DNA of 32,050 nucleotides, from NCBI GenBank assembly GCA_029863035.1, contig JAOTWH010000002.1:1-32050 (forward strand). The letters run 5' to 3'. Made by a program: the position numbers and the translations under genes. The DNA comes from Acidimicrobiia bacterium. Lineage in GTDB: Bacteria > Actinomycetota > Acidimicrobiia > UBA5794 > JAOTWH01. Under the pieces are notes generated by a model. It saw nothing but the letters and a program-made list of their open reading frames with translations. It was not told the DNA's origin and ran no database searches. Each line of letters opens with the position of its first letter. Position 1 is the first letter of the stretch. Positions 17,845 through 25,517 of the stretch are shown here, in pieces.

Positions 17845-18315
17845 TCAGCCGGGACGGAAGGGCGGCAACGCATCGATCCCCTCCAGCTCGACCTCCCGAC
17901 CCGATATGGCGGTCAAGCGTGAACCGAGTTCGTCGACCTGCTCCCGGCTCCATCCAACCGAGATCCACGACACTCTGCCATCCTCTATCAACGCCAGGGT
18001 GGGCACCCCATCGAGGTCGAATGCATCGGAGGCCTCGAACTCGGTGTTGTCGTAGACAACGTCCATCTCGATGCCGTTCGCTGCGAAGAATTCATCGGTC
18101 TCGGCCACCGAATCCTGCGACACGCCGAGCAGTCGCACCTCCGGGGCATGCTCCCGCCAATCCTGGAGCACCGGCATCGCTATCTCACACGTCATGCATG
18201 ACCGCTTGAAGAACAGGAGCAGCGTTGGACCGTCGAGACCGGACCCAACGGGCACCGTCGACCCGTCGAAGCCAACCACCGACACTTCGGGTGCCGCCGA
18301 GCCGGCCTCGATCAT
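17845..18315 (-). CDS. thioredoxin/peroxiredoxin-like protein encoded in the suf operon
   Basis: 156 residues. AhpC/TSA-like start (APEVSVVGFDGSTVPVG), then LLLFFKRSCMTCEIAMP with a C-x2-C pair (C40, C43), and the cis-proline stretch DGVPTLALIEDG. It lacks a signal peptide. ATG at 18315 overlaps the stop of the second sufC (ATGA), so it is coupled to Fe-S assembly. A thiol-redox role for cluster building or protection is likely by context only. Confidence 0.85.
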   Translation of the reverse strand: MIEAGSAAPEVSVVGFDGSTVPVGSGLDGPTLLLFFKRSCMTCEIAMPVLQDWREHAPEVRLLGVSQDSVAETDEFFAANGIEMDVVYDNTEFEASDAFDLDGVPTLALIEDGRVSWISVGWSREQVDELGSRLTAISGREVELEGIDALPPFRPG

Positions 18316-19079
18316 GGGAAGGGGTCCGCTTCGCCGACAGGTTCCTCGGCGGGTTCGAGCCCCAGCTCGCCGCGCAGCATGTCGTATCCCTTGGTCTCCA
18401 ACTCCTGTGCCAGCTCGGGGCCGCCAACGCGCACCACCCGTCCCGCCATCATGACGTGGATCTTGTCGATCGTGAGGTATCGCAGAATGCGGCTGTAGTG
18501 AGTGATGATCAGCACCCCTCGCTCTGGATCGCGCAGCCCCTCCACCGCAGCCGCCACTTCGCGCACGGCATCGATGTCGAGCCCGGAGTCGATCTCGTCG
18601 AGCAGGGCGACTTTGGGCCGGCGGGCCAATAGCTGCACGATCTCGGATTTCTTCTTCTCGCCACCCGACAGCCCCTGATTGACCCACCTGTCGAGGAACT
18701 CGGTCATCTCTAGCTGAACCACAGCGTCGCGGCCCCGATCCGCCGAGCCGTTTCCCGATGCGTCGGCGATCTCGGCGAGGAGCTCGGATAGCGTTACGCC
18801 GGCGATCTCGACCGGATATTGAAAGGTCTGGAATAGCCCGGCTGCAGAGCGCTGGTCGACGGGCGTACCCAACAGCTCGACGCCGTCAACGGTGGCCGAA
18901 CCAGACGCGAAGTATTCGGGCTTGCCCATCAGGGTGTGACACAGTGTCGACTTGCCAGAGCCGTTCGGTCCCATCAAGGCATGTACCTCGCCGAATGGCA
19001 CCTCGAGATCGACGCCCTTCAGTATCTCTAGCTCGCCAATGGTGGAGCGCAGGCCCTTGACGCTCAGAGCTGCGTTCAC
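18312..19079 (-). CDS. sufC: SufC-type ATPase (copy 2)
   Basis: 255 residues from GTG at 19079. Walker A GPNGSGKST, Q-loop LFQTFQYPVEIAGV, signature SGGEKKKSE, Walker B VALLDEIDSGLDIDA, switch ITHYSRIL. All SufC hallmarks are kept, but the sequence differs clearly from the copy at 8355 (for example in the helical domain and the C-terminal tail, which here ends in an acidic Glu/Pro stretch). It overlaps the Rieske gene upstream (GTGA) and the thioredoxin-like gene downstream (ATGA). Being in the sufD operon, it is the more likely partner of SufD. Confidence 0.92.
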   Translation of the reverse strand: MNAALSVKGLRSTIGELEILKGVDLEVPFGEVHALMGPNGSGKSTLCHTLMGKPEYFASGSATVDGVELLGTPVDQRSAAGLFQTFQYPVEIAGVTLSELLAEIADASGNGSADRGRDAVVQLEMTEFLDRWVNQGLSGGEKKKSEIVQLLARRPKVALLDEIDSGLDIDAVREVAAAVEGLRDPERGVLIITHYSRILRYLTIDKIHVMMAGRVVRVGGPELAQELETKGYDMLRGELGLEPAEEPVGEADPFP

Positions 19080-19402
19080 TCTTCCTCCTGGGGATCGAGG
19101 GTCATGAACACTTCTCCATCGATGATCTCCACGTCGTACACCGGTACCGGCCGGGTGGCCGGGAAAGAGCCGGGTTCGCCGGTGGCGATGTTGAACTCGG
19201 ACCCGTGCCGGGGGCACTCCACATCGAGGCCGAACAGCTCGCCCTCAGCCAGCGACGCCTCGGCATGCGAGCAGCGGTCGCCGATGGCGTAGACCTGGTC
19301 CCCAACCCGAAACACCGCGATGCGGTGTCCCAGCGTCTCCACCCGCAGCCCCCTCCCCTCTGGGAGGTCCGCCAGCGACGAGACCCTGACCCGCTCGCTC
19401 AT
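19076..19402 (-). CDS. Rieske-type [2Fe-2S] ferredoxin
   Basis: 108 residues. Both Rieske ligand boxes are present: CSH (C44, H46) and CPRHG (C63, H66), the spacing of bacterial Rieske ferredoxins of the non-heme dioxygenase type. It is soluble with no signal. It lies between sufD and sufC with 4-base overlaps at both ends, a layout also known for actinobacterial suf operons. It may supply electrons to cluster assembly. Confidence 0.92.
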   Translation of the reverse strand: MSERVRVSSLADLPEGRGLRVETLGHRIAVFRVGDQVYAIGDRCSHAEASLAEGELFGLDVECPRHGSEFNIATGEPGSFPATRPVPVYDVEIIDGEVFMTLDPQEEE

Positions 19403-20679
19403 ACCCTGCCCTCTTCCTGAGCGGCGACGTACTTAGCGTTGACCCGCTCTCGTACCGAGTCGGCGATCCCCTGGACGGGTAGGCGCCTGATGGCCTCCTC
19501 GAAGAAACCGCGCACCTGGAGGCGGTCGGCTCGGATCCGATCTAGCCCACGGCTCATGAGGTAGTAGCGCTGCTCCAGATCGAGCGGGCCCACTGTTGAA
19601 CCGTGTCCACATTTGACATCGTTGGCCAGGATCTCGAGGTTGGGCACGCTCTGTGCCTCCGCGCCCTCGGAAAGGACCAGGTTGCGGTTGGTCTGGAAGG
19701 CATTCGTCTTCTGAGCTTGCGGCTCGATGCGAATGAGCCCCGTGAACACCGAATCGGCATCGTCCTCCACCGCACCCTTCAGGAACATGTCCGAGGTGGT
19801 GTTGGGAGCGCGGTGGTTCATGAAGGCTCGATAGTCGAGCACCTGGTCGCGATCGCCGAAGTAGAGGCCGTCGACCTCGCCACGTGATCCCTGGCCGTTG
19901 AGGTCTATCGTGATGTGAAGGCGGGCCAAGGCCCCACCAACGCCCACCTCCCCCAGAGTGACGGTGGCATCTCGTTCGGCCGCCAGCGCCACCTGGGCGA
20001 TCGCAGTGGTGCGCGATCCCCATTCCTGCACCCCGGTAACTCGGAGGCGAGCGTTGGCCCCTGCCTTGCTCTCGATCTGAGGAACCACCAGAAGGGTCTC
20101 ATCGCCGGATCGATAGTGGATCACCACGTTGGCGTCGGCGCCGTCTTCCACCAAAAGCGTGATCCGAGGGAAGGACACCGACTCCGCGGTGGTCGACTGC
20201 ACGTCGATGAGGAAGGGCTGGGCCACGGCGGTGCCTTTGGGAACGAAGAGGAACACCCCGTCGCCCCCGAATGCATGGTGGGCGGCGGCGAACTTGTCCA
20301 AGCCAGCCGGGACGCCGGTGCCATAGATCGAGCGAAGCTGTGGATCATCGAGAACGGTGCTGATCGCCGCAAACGTAACCCCGGCCGGAGCATCGGAGAC
20401 CACCTCGATGGGAACGCCATCCACCACGAGGGCTCGACCGGCCAGGTCTCCCAACCCGGCGGAGAACGCCTCGTCGCGAGTCAATGCCGCACCGGGCTTT
20501 TCGGCCACAGCGAAGTCGCCCAGATCTAGATCGAGGTCGACATAGCGCCACACCTCTTCTACCTGGGACGGCATCTCCATGGCCTCGAACTGGCGGAAAC
20601 CCTCGTCGCGCAGCGACGCGACCCAATCGGGAGTGTCTGCCACGAGGCGTTCCAGCGTCCCTTTGTCAAGGGCAAGCAT
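19399..20679 (-). CDS. sufD: SufD, Fe-S cluster scaffold subunit
   Basis: 426 residues from ATG at 20679, preceded by AAGGAG. SufB/SufD-family beta-helix core: VFLFVPKGTAVAQPFLIDV, ARLHITIDLNGQGSRGEVDG, FMNHRAPNTTSDMFLKGAV, ANDVKCGHGSTVGPLD (the conserved C and H), YYLMSRGLD. The length and the short N-terminal helical region favour SufD over SufB, and the SufB-type nucleotide or cysteine N-terminal motif is absent. It forms the SufBC2D complex, whose SufB subunit is not in the window. First gene of the minus-strand operon running to about 13.8 kb. Confidence 0.9.
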   Translation of the reverse strand: MLALDKGTLERLVADTPDWVASLRDEGFRQFEAMEMPSQVEEVWRYVDLDLDLGDFAVAEKPGAALTRDEAFSAGLGDLAGRALVVDGVPIEVVSDAPAGVTFAAISTVLDDPQLRSIYGTGVPAGLDKFAAAHHAFGGDGVFLFVPKGTAVAQPFLIDVQSTTAESVSFPRITLLVEDGADANVVIHYRSGDETLLVVPQIESKAGANARLRVTGVQEWGSRTTAIAQVALAAERDATVTLGEVGVGGALARLHITIDLNGQGSRGEVDGLYFGDRDQVLDYRAFMNHRAPNTTSDMFLKGAVEDDADSVFTGLIRIEPQAQKTNAFQTNRNLVLSEGAEAQSVPNLEILANDVKCGHGSTVGPLDLEQRYYLMSRGLDRIRADRLQVRGFFEEAIRRLPVQGIADSVRERVNAKYVAAQEEGRV

Positions 20680-20702
20680 CGAACTCCTTCGGCGGAAGTC
20701 GC

Positions 20703-20730
20703 AGCCTATCGGTGCGGTGGGTGCGGTCAA
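20703..20730 (-). promoter_or_regulatory. candidate promoter of the sufD operon
   Basis: On the minus strand TTGACC (20730-20725) is followed by 16 bases and TAGGCT (20708-20703), a fair -35/-10 pair for the housekeeping sigma factor. The predicted transcript starts about 15-20 bases before the sufD Shine-Dalgarno. Confidence 0.45.
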
Positions 20731-20761
20731 GATGCTGAATCCATCGACCATTAATCACTTC

Positions 20762-20867
20762 AGGGACCGCTTCGACAGCCGATGCAAGCGGTCGCGAAAA
20801 GTTGGCTAAACCAGGAGGAAGGACTACGGTCCCTCACTTCGGCCGGGCTCAACAGCTCGGCTTTCTT
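20762..20867 (+). ncRNA. structured leader of the second M23 gene (candidate riboswitch or attenuator)
   Basis: Three strong stems are visible. AGGGACCG (20762-20769) is fully complementary to CGGTCCCT (20827-20834). GACCGCTT (20765-20772) is fully complementary to AAGCGGTC (20786-20793). GCCGGGCT (20842-20849) pairs with AGCTCGGC (20854-20861) around CAAC, followed by TTTCTT, like an intrinsic terminator. The first two stems share bases 20765-20769 and exclude each other, as in a switch. The gene start follows 17 bases after the T-stretch. I cannot match it to a known RNA class. Confidence 0.5.
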
Positions 20868-20884
20868 ACGGAGTAACTGCCCCA

Positions 20885-21448
20885 ATGAAGAGAACACTTG
20901 TAACGATCGCGCTCGTCCTGGTGGCGCTGGCCGCCTCCCCGGCCGCCGCTCACGATGAGATCGTCATAGAGAACTTCCCCCAACCGGCTATCGACGTGAG
21001 GTTCAGCAACGACTTCGGCCAAGCCCGTGCTGGGCACTTTCACCAAGGCAACGACCTGCTGGGGGTCAAACTGCAGCCGGTCGTTGCGGTTGCCTCTGGG
21101 GTAGTGACACGCATCGACAGCGGCAGTACTGCGGGCAACTGGATCGTCATCTCTCATCAAGGTGAATGGGAGTCGTGGTACATGCACCTCAACGACGACA
21201 CGCCTGGCACCGACGACGGTTCGGTCGGGCCACGCGAGTTCGTGGCAGACAGCATCGAGGTTGGAGGGTTCGTTGAGGCGGGACAGCTCATCGGGTTGGT
21301 TGGCGACAGCGGAAACGCCGAGTGGACCACCCCCCACACCCACTTCGAGATCCACCACCATGGTGCGATCGTGAACCCATATCCCTACCTGATCGAGGTA
21401 CGAGAACGCGAGCTTCGCCTTCTCGAAAAGGTCGGCCTGGTCCTCTAA
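20885..21448 (+). CDS. secreted M23 peptidase-like protein
   Basis: 187 residues. Signal peptide 1-22 (LVALAASPAAA), then an M23/LytM-type domain with FHQGND (HxxxD), VVAVASGVVTRI, WYMHLNDDTPGTDDG, VEAGQLIGLVGDSGNAEW and HTHFEIHHHG (HxH). It lacks the calcium-loop repeats of the protein at 4853 but is otherwise a clear paralogue, sharing the uncommon insertion DTPGTDDG and the end INPYPYL/NPYPHL. The expected role is cell-wall peptide cleavage or, if inactive, wall binding. GGAG at 20870 is 11 bases before the ATG. The leader upstream is strongly structured. Confidence 0.88.
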   Translation: MKRTLVTIALVLVALAASPAAAHDEIVIENFPQPAIDVRFSNDFGQARAGHFHQGNDLLGVKLQPVVAVASGVVTRIDSGSTAGNWIVISHQGEWESWYMHLNDDTPGTDDGSVGPREFVADSIEVGGFVEAGQLIGLVGDSGNAEWTTPHTHFEIHHHGAIVNPYPYLIEVRERELRLLEKVGLVL

Positions 21449-21458
21449 GCGTTCCTCG

Positions 21459-22163
21459 CTAAGCCGTTCTTGGGGAAGCAAGGGCCTTCGCCCGCTGGAA
21501 TACGTCATCGAGCATCGACTCGGTGAGCCGTCCGGTAAATGTGTTCTGCTGGGACGGGTGGAAGCTGGTCAACAAGGTCAGCTGCGGAGACAGCCTCACC
21601 TCGACTCCATGGCCGAACTTGACGCGAGGCCGGGGCACTGCGACACCGCGACGTTGATAGGCGGCCAGGGCAGCCACATAGGCGATCTGCCCGAGGCACA
21701 CCGCCACCGAGATGCCATCCAATATGTCCAACTCTGCGTCGAGCCAAGGCGCACAGTTGTCATGTTCCGCCGAAGTGGGCTTGTTAGCCGGCGGGGCGCA
21801 GCGCACCGGTGCCGTTACATAGGCGCCCTTCAGCTTCAAGCCGTCCCCCGCGCTAACGCTGGTTTCCTGATTGGCGAAACCGGCTCGGTACATGGCTCGA
21901 TAGAGCCAGTCGCCAGAGCGATCGCCGGTGAACATGCGACCGGTGCGATTGGCGCCGTGAGCGGCCGGGGCCAAGCCGAGAACCAGCACCGCGCCGTTGG
22001 GGTCGCCGAAGCCGGGAACGGGCTTACCCCAGTAATCATGACCGATGAACGACGCTCGTTTCTCGATGGAGACCCGCTCTCGCCACTCGACAAGACGCGG
22101 GCAACGACGACACTCGATTACCTGTGCGTTCAGACCCTCAAGCTGCCGGGTGGGCGAAGCCAA
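21459..22163 (-). CDS. uracil-DNA glycosylase, family 5 (UdgB type)
   Basis: 234 residues from TTG at 22163. It removes uracil and related deaminated bases from DNA. Motif A is GLAPAAHGANRTGRMFTGD; the absence of an acidic catalytic residue here is typical of family 5. Motif B is HPSQQNTFTGRLT. Four cysteines expected to hold a 4Fe-4S cluster are present: CRRC near the N-terminus and RCAPP...NCAPW in the middle. The start is uncertain: CTG at 22176 is in frame, and the frame stays open further upstream into the neighbouring gene. It directly follows the DUF4015 gene (22172 stop) on the same strand. Confidence 0.9.
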   Translation of the reverse strand: MASPTRQLEGLNAQVIECRRCPRLVEWRERVSIEKRASFIGHDYWGKPVPGFGDPNGAVLVLGLAPAAHGANRTGRMFTGDRSGDWLYRAMYRAGFANQETSVSAGDGLKLKGAYVTAPVRCAPPANKPTSAEHDNCAPWLDAELDILDGISVAVCLGQIAYVAALAAYQRRGVAVPRPRVKFGHGVEVRLSPQLTLLTSFHPSQQNTFTGRLTESMLDDVFQRAKALASPRTA

Positions 22164-22171
22164 TGGTGAGA

Positions 22172-23752
22172 TCAGCCAGCGGAGGTGTCTGCGGCCGTGT
22201 CGGGTTCCACCTCGGCGGCCGGGAGCCACCGGGGATCGAAGATCGAGCTGGAGCTCCACAGCATCCATCCCAGATCTCGCTCCAGGGTGGCATCCAGCTC
22301 CAGAGAGATCTCAGGCGTGTCGTAGGTCGACGTCTGAAGCCAGGGACGGATGATGGCGGACGCTTGGACCCTGGACAGAGCGTCGTCCAGCGAGCCCGCA
22401 ACGACCTCCCTGGGATGATCGTTCGGCTCCGCGAAGCCCAACCACCCATTGGCGTAGTGGGTGGGGTAGATCATCGGACTGATGACATCCACCGCAGCCG
22501 AGATCTCCTCCGGGCGTTGGCCAACTCCCTCATCTTCAGGGGACGACATCGTCACCGCAAAGACGTCGGCAGCCACCGCGCACCCCAGCGCGTTGAGACG
22601 GTCCTTGGCCTCGCTCAAGAAGGCGGCGATGGTGGCGACCCGGGTGGCCTGGTCGTAAACGCCGTCGAGCTGAAGCGCATCGATCGGACCATCCGACGGG
22701 AACCGGACATAGTCGAACTGGATCTCGTCGAAGCCAGCTTCACATGCCGCTTCCCCAAGGTTGATCGGGTATTCCCAGGTGCGACGATCCGTTGGGTCAA
22801 GCCATCGATTACCACTGAAGGTCTGCCAAACGGCCCCCGTGTCGGAGTTGATTGCTCCCAGCCCGGGCTGCGCCTTGGCCAAAGGGTTGTCCTGAAAAGT
22901 AACTATCCGGGTGATGGCATAGATTCCGTGTTCGGCCATGTCCGCCAGGCGAGACTCGGCGTCGAAGAAGACTCGCACGGCACCTATCTCCCTCGCCAGC
23001 GGAACCGGAACGTCCCAGTGAACGGACCCCGACTCGTCCTTGGTGTCCAACACGAACGCATTGACGGCAGTACGGTCGGCGAACTCGAGGAACTCGGCCC
23101 ACCTCACATCATCGGCAGCCGCGGGCGAAACGATGCGAAGCGCCTGAACAGAGAGCGGCTTTATAACGAAGTCGACATTGTCGGCCCGCCCGTCCCAGGT
23201 GTCCGTGGCTTCGGCCCATGCCGCCCGATTGGCGGTCATGTCTCCTGGCAACGCACCCGAGATCCTGTAGCGGCCGCTCTGGTCGGTCGTGGTTGACCGC
23301 TCCCCCAGAGTGACTGTGGCGCCGCTAACGACACCGCCGTTCGCCGAAGCGACGAGGCCGGTCAAGACGATCGGCTCCAACGAGATGATCACCGGCTCCT
23401 CGCTGAACTCGGTCACCTCGATGCGTTGTGGCTCGTAGCCGGGGTTGAGGGCGCGCACCGTGATGTCACGGTCGTACCACCCAACCTGCGCCGTACCAGC
23501 CTCATCAGCCAGCGCGTCGTCTCCGTCGAACTCCACCTTGGCGCCAGCAAGAGCCCGCGAATCGTCGGCTGCAAGCACCTGCACCGCGATCATCGGCTGC
23601 GGCGGACCGGGGTCGCGCACCGTCTCGCCGGCAACGAGGTAGGTGGGACCAGAGCACGCGGCGAAAACAACTAGGAGAGACGCGCCCCAGCCTCGGATAC
23701 GAAGTTGGGCGGCATCTGGCGAGGGTCGATTCCCAGCGCGTTTGCCAGACAT
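22172..23752 (-). CDS. lipoprotein with putative glycoside-hydrolase (DUF4015-like) domain
   Basis: 526 residues. An arginine-rich start leads to lipobox VVFAAC (C33). Two carboxypeptidase-regulatory-like beta modules follow at about 50-125 and 128-195 (ALAGAKVEFDGDDALADEAG; VSGATVTLGERSTTTDQSGR). The rest is a TIM-barrel-type domain with VNAFVLDTKDESGSV, FDEIQFDYVRFPSDG and VISPMIYPTHY, as in the DUF4015 putative glycosidases; the paired acids in FDEIQFDYVRFP are probably catalytic. Exported and lipid-anchored; the polysaccharide substrate is unknown. Start ATG at 23752; divergent from the sigma factor gene. Confidence 0.85.
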   Translation of the reverse strand: MSGKRAGNRPSPDAAQLRIRGWGASLLVVFAACSGPTYLVAGETVRDPGPPQPMIAVQVLAADDSRALAGAKVEFDGDDALADEAGTAQVGWYDRDITVRALNPGYEPQRIEVTEFSEEPVIISLEPIVLTGLVASANGGVVSGATVTLGERSTTTDQSGRYRISGALPGDMTANRAAWAEATDTWDGRADNVDFVIKPLSVQALRIVSPAAADDVRWAEFLEFADRTAVNAFVLDTKDESGSVHWDVPVPLAREIGAVRVFFDAESRLADMAEHGIYAITRIVTFQDNPLAKAQPGLGAINSDTGAVWQTFSGNRWLDPTDRRTWEYPINLGEAACEAGFDEIQFDYVRFPSDGPIDALQLDGVYDQATRVATIAAFLSEAKDRLNALGCAVAADVFAVTMSSPEDEGVGQRPEEISAAVDVISPMIYPTHYANGWLGFAEPNDHPREVVAGSLDDALSRVQASAIIRPWLQTSTYDTPEISLELDATLERDLGWMLWSSSSIFDPRWLPAAEVEPDTAADTSAG

Positions 23753-23784
23753 GGGGGAGACAGGTTAGGTGTGGATAAGTCCCA

Positions 23785-23813
23785 TTGCCATCGAACACAC
23801 GAGGCGTTAGCGT
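23785..23813 (+). promoter_or_regulatory. candidate promoter of the sigma factor gene
   Basis: TTGCCA (23785-23790), a 17-base spacer and TAGCGT (23808-23813) make a reasonable sigma-70 type promoter about 45 bases before the TTG start. Confidence 0.4.
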
Positions 23814-23858
23814 GGATTTACCTCCCAGGAGAGGGCTGAAAAGGGAAGGGGCTGCCAC

Positions 23859-24791
23859 TTGGCACGACCGGATCGCGACGCTGGGCTATCCGACACCGTT
23901 GGGCTTTATCTCGAAGAAGTAGCTACCCACGAGCTGCTGACCGCCGAGGACGAAGTTCGGCTCGCCCAGGCCATCGAGAAGGGCCGGGAGGCCCAGCGCA
24001 AGCTGGATGCAGGCGGCCAACGTTTGGCACCGCAGCGAAAAGCCCAGTATTTCCGGGCCGTTCACGCCGGCGACGAGGCGAAAGCCGAGTTCATTCGCTG
24101 CAACCTCCGCCTCGTGATCTCCATCTCGAAGCGCTACCTGGGACGGGGGCTCGACATCCTCGATCTCGTTCAGGAGGGCAACCTCGGCCTGATCCGAGCT
24201 GTGGAAAAGTTCGATTGGCGCAAGGGCTTCAAGTTCTCTACTTACGCCACGTGGTGGATCAGACAGGCCATCACCCGCGGACTGGGCAACCAGGCCCGCA
24301 CGATCCGCCTGCCGGTGCACATGGTCGATATGGTGCGGGCGGTTCAGGAGACGTCGATCACGTTGGCAGAACAGCTGCGACGCACACCGACCGTCGCCGA
24401 GATTGCAGCAGCCAGCGGACTCAGCCTCGAGCGGGTCGAGATGGCCATCGAGGCGCCAAGCGACACCATTTCGTTGCATCGTCCGGTTGGCGAAGACGGC
24501 GACGCCGAGCTGAGCGACTTCATAGAGGACGGCCAAGCCGAGGATCCCTTCGTGTTGGCAGAGGAAGCAGCCAGGGGTCGCTATCTGGAGAAGGCTCTTG
24601 GCATGCTGGACGACAGCGAACGTTCGGTGGTCAAGATGCGGTTCGGACTGGGCGGAGACCCGCCTTCAACCCTGTCCGATGTCGGGGCCAACCAGGGACT
24701 GACCAGGGAGCGGGTTCGACAGATCGAGGGCCGGGCTATCGCCAAGTTGCGCCACCCATCCTCGTCGTTCGACCTGGAGTCGCTCCTCTAG
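23859..24791 (+). CDS. group-2 (RpoD-like) sigma-70 factor
   Basis: 310 residues from TTG at 23859, preceded by AAGGGAAGGGG. Region 1.2 is DTVGLYLEEVATHELLTAED. Region 2 is NLRLVISISKRYLGRGLDIL with DLVQEGNLGLIRAVEKFDW and the -10 recognition helix TYATWWIRQAITR. Region 3 is RTIRLPVHMVDMV. Region 4 has SERSVVKMRFGLGG and the HTH QGLTRERVRQIEGRAIAKLR. There is no region 1.1 and only 310 residues, so it is a non-essential-type group 2 factor like actinobacterial SigB/HrdA and not the primary sigma factor. Its stop shares the CTAG with the convergent methyltransferase. Confidence 0.92.
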   Translation: MARPDRDAGLSDTVGLYLEEVATHELLTAEDEVRLAQAIEKGREAQRKLDAGGQRLAPQRKAQYFRAVHAGDEAKAEFIRCNLRLVISISKRYLGRGLDILDLVQEGNLGLIRAVEKFDWRKGFKFSTYATWWIRQAITRGLGNQARTIRLPVHMVDMVRAVQETSITLAEQLRRTPTVAEIAAASGLSLERVEMAIEAPSDTISLHRPVGEDGDAELSDFIEDGQAEDPFVLAEEAARGRYLEKALGMLDDSERSVVKMRFGLGGDPPSTLSDVGANQGLTRERVRQIEGRAIAKLRHPSSSFDLESLL

Positions 24792-25387
24792 GAGGCGACG
24801 CGTCCGAGGACCAAGTAGTCGATCGCAGGGCGCGGACCGCTAACTGTCTCGACGGCCCTGGTGACCTCCTCCGATCGCTCGATAGTCAGGCCGGTCAAGC
24901 CCGCCTCGACCCTCTCTTTTGTGTAGAGGATGTCCGCAACCTGCGGTCCGCCGACCCCATCTGTGAGGTTGGTGAGTGAGTGCCCCACGACCAGCAACGT
25001 GCCTCCCGGAGCCACTGCTGCGGCCGCTCGGCCCAACACAACGGCCAGGTCGTCCGGGCTGAGGTGTAGGTACAGAACAGCGACCAACTCGAACGACTGG
25101 CGTGGCGGCTGGTACTTCAAGACATCGGCCTCCACCCAGGTGACCTCGACATCGCGGGCGCCTGCCAGCCACCTCGCTTTGTCCAGCCCAACGGGAGAGA
25201 AGTCCACCCCGGTGACGGTCCAACCTTGCTCAGCGAGCCATACCGAGTTACGGCCTTCGCCACACGCCAAATCAAGAGCTCGAGCTGGCAGAAGCGACTC
25301 GGTGATCGCCGTCAGGAACTGGTTGGCAGTGACCGTCCACAGGAACTCGCCCTCGGCGTAGCGAGCGTCCCAATCACGAGCATCCAT
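24788..25387 (-). CDS. class I SAM-dependent methyltransferase
   Basis: 199 residues. Begins WDARYAEGEFLWT, as in TehB/thiopurine-type methyltransferases. Motif I is ALDLACGEGRNSVWLAEQG, motif II is VTGVDFSPVGLDKAR, followed by WVEADVLKY and LHLSPDDLAVVL. No signal or other domain. The acceptor substrate is unknown. ATG at 25387. Convergent with the sigma factor gene: both stops use the palindrome CTAG at 24788-24791. Confidence 0.9.
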   Translation of the reverse strand: MDARDWDARYAEGEFLWTVTANQFLTAITESLLPARALDLACGEGRNSVWLAEQGWTVTGVDFSPVGLDKARWLAGARDVEVTWVEADVLKYQPPRQSFELVAVLYLHLSPDDLAVVLGRAAAAVAPGGTLLVVGHSLTNLTDGVGGPQVADILYTKERVEAGLTGLTIERSEEVTRAVETVSGPRPAIDYLVLGRVAS

Positions 25388-25517
25388 TGGGGCACGATAC
25401 GGGCGACTCCGGTGACAGCGGGGCGTTATCTGGATGCCATTGGCGCCCGCGATAGACGCTTAGGTAGGCTCGGAATCAACTAACCCATTGGTCAGCTGGA
25501 GCCGATGAATCAATCAC

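Noticed and set aside
22124..23296. 390-codon plus-strand ORF opposite the DUF4015 gene
   Set aside because: Shadow of the real lipoprotein gene; no motifs and an unlikely composition.
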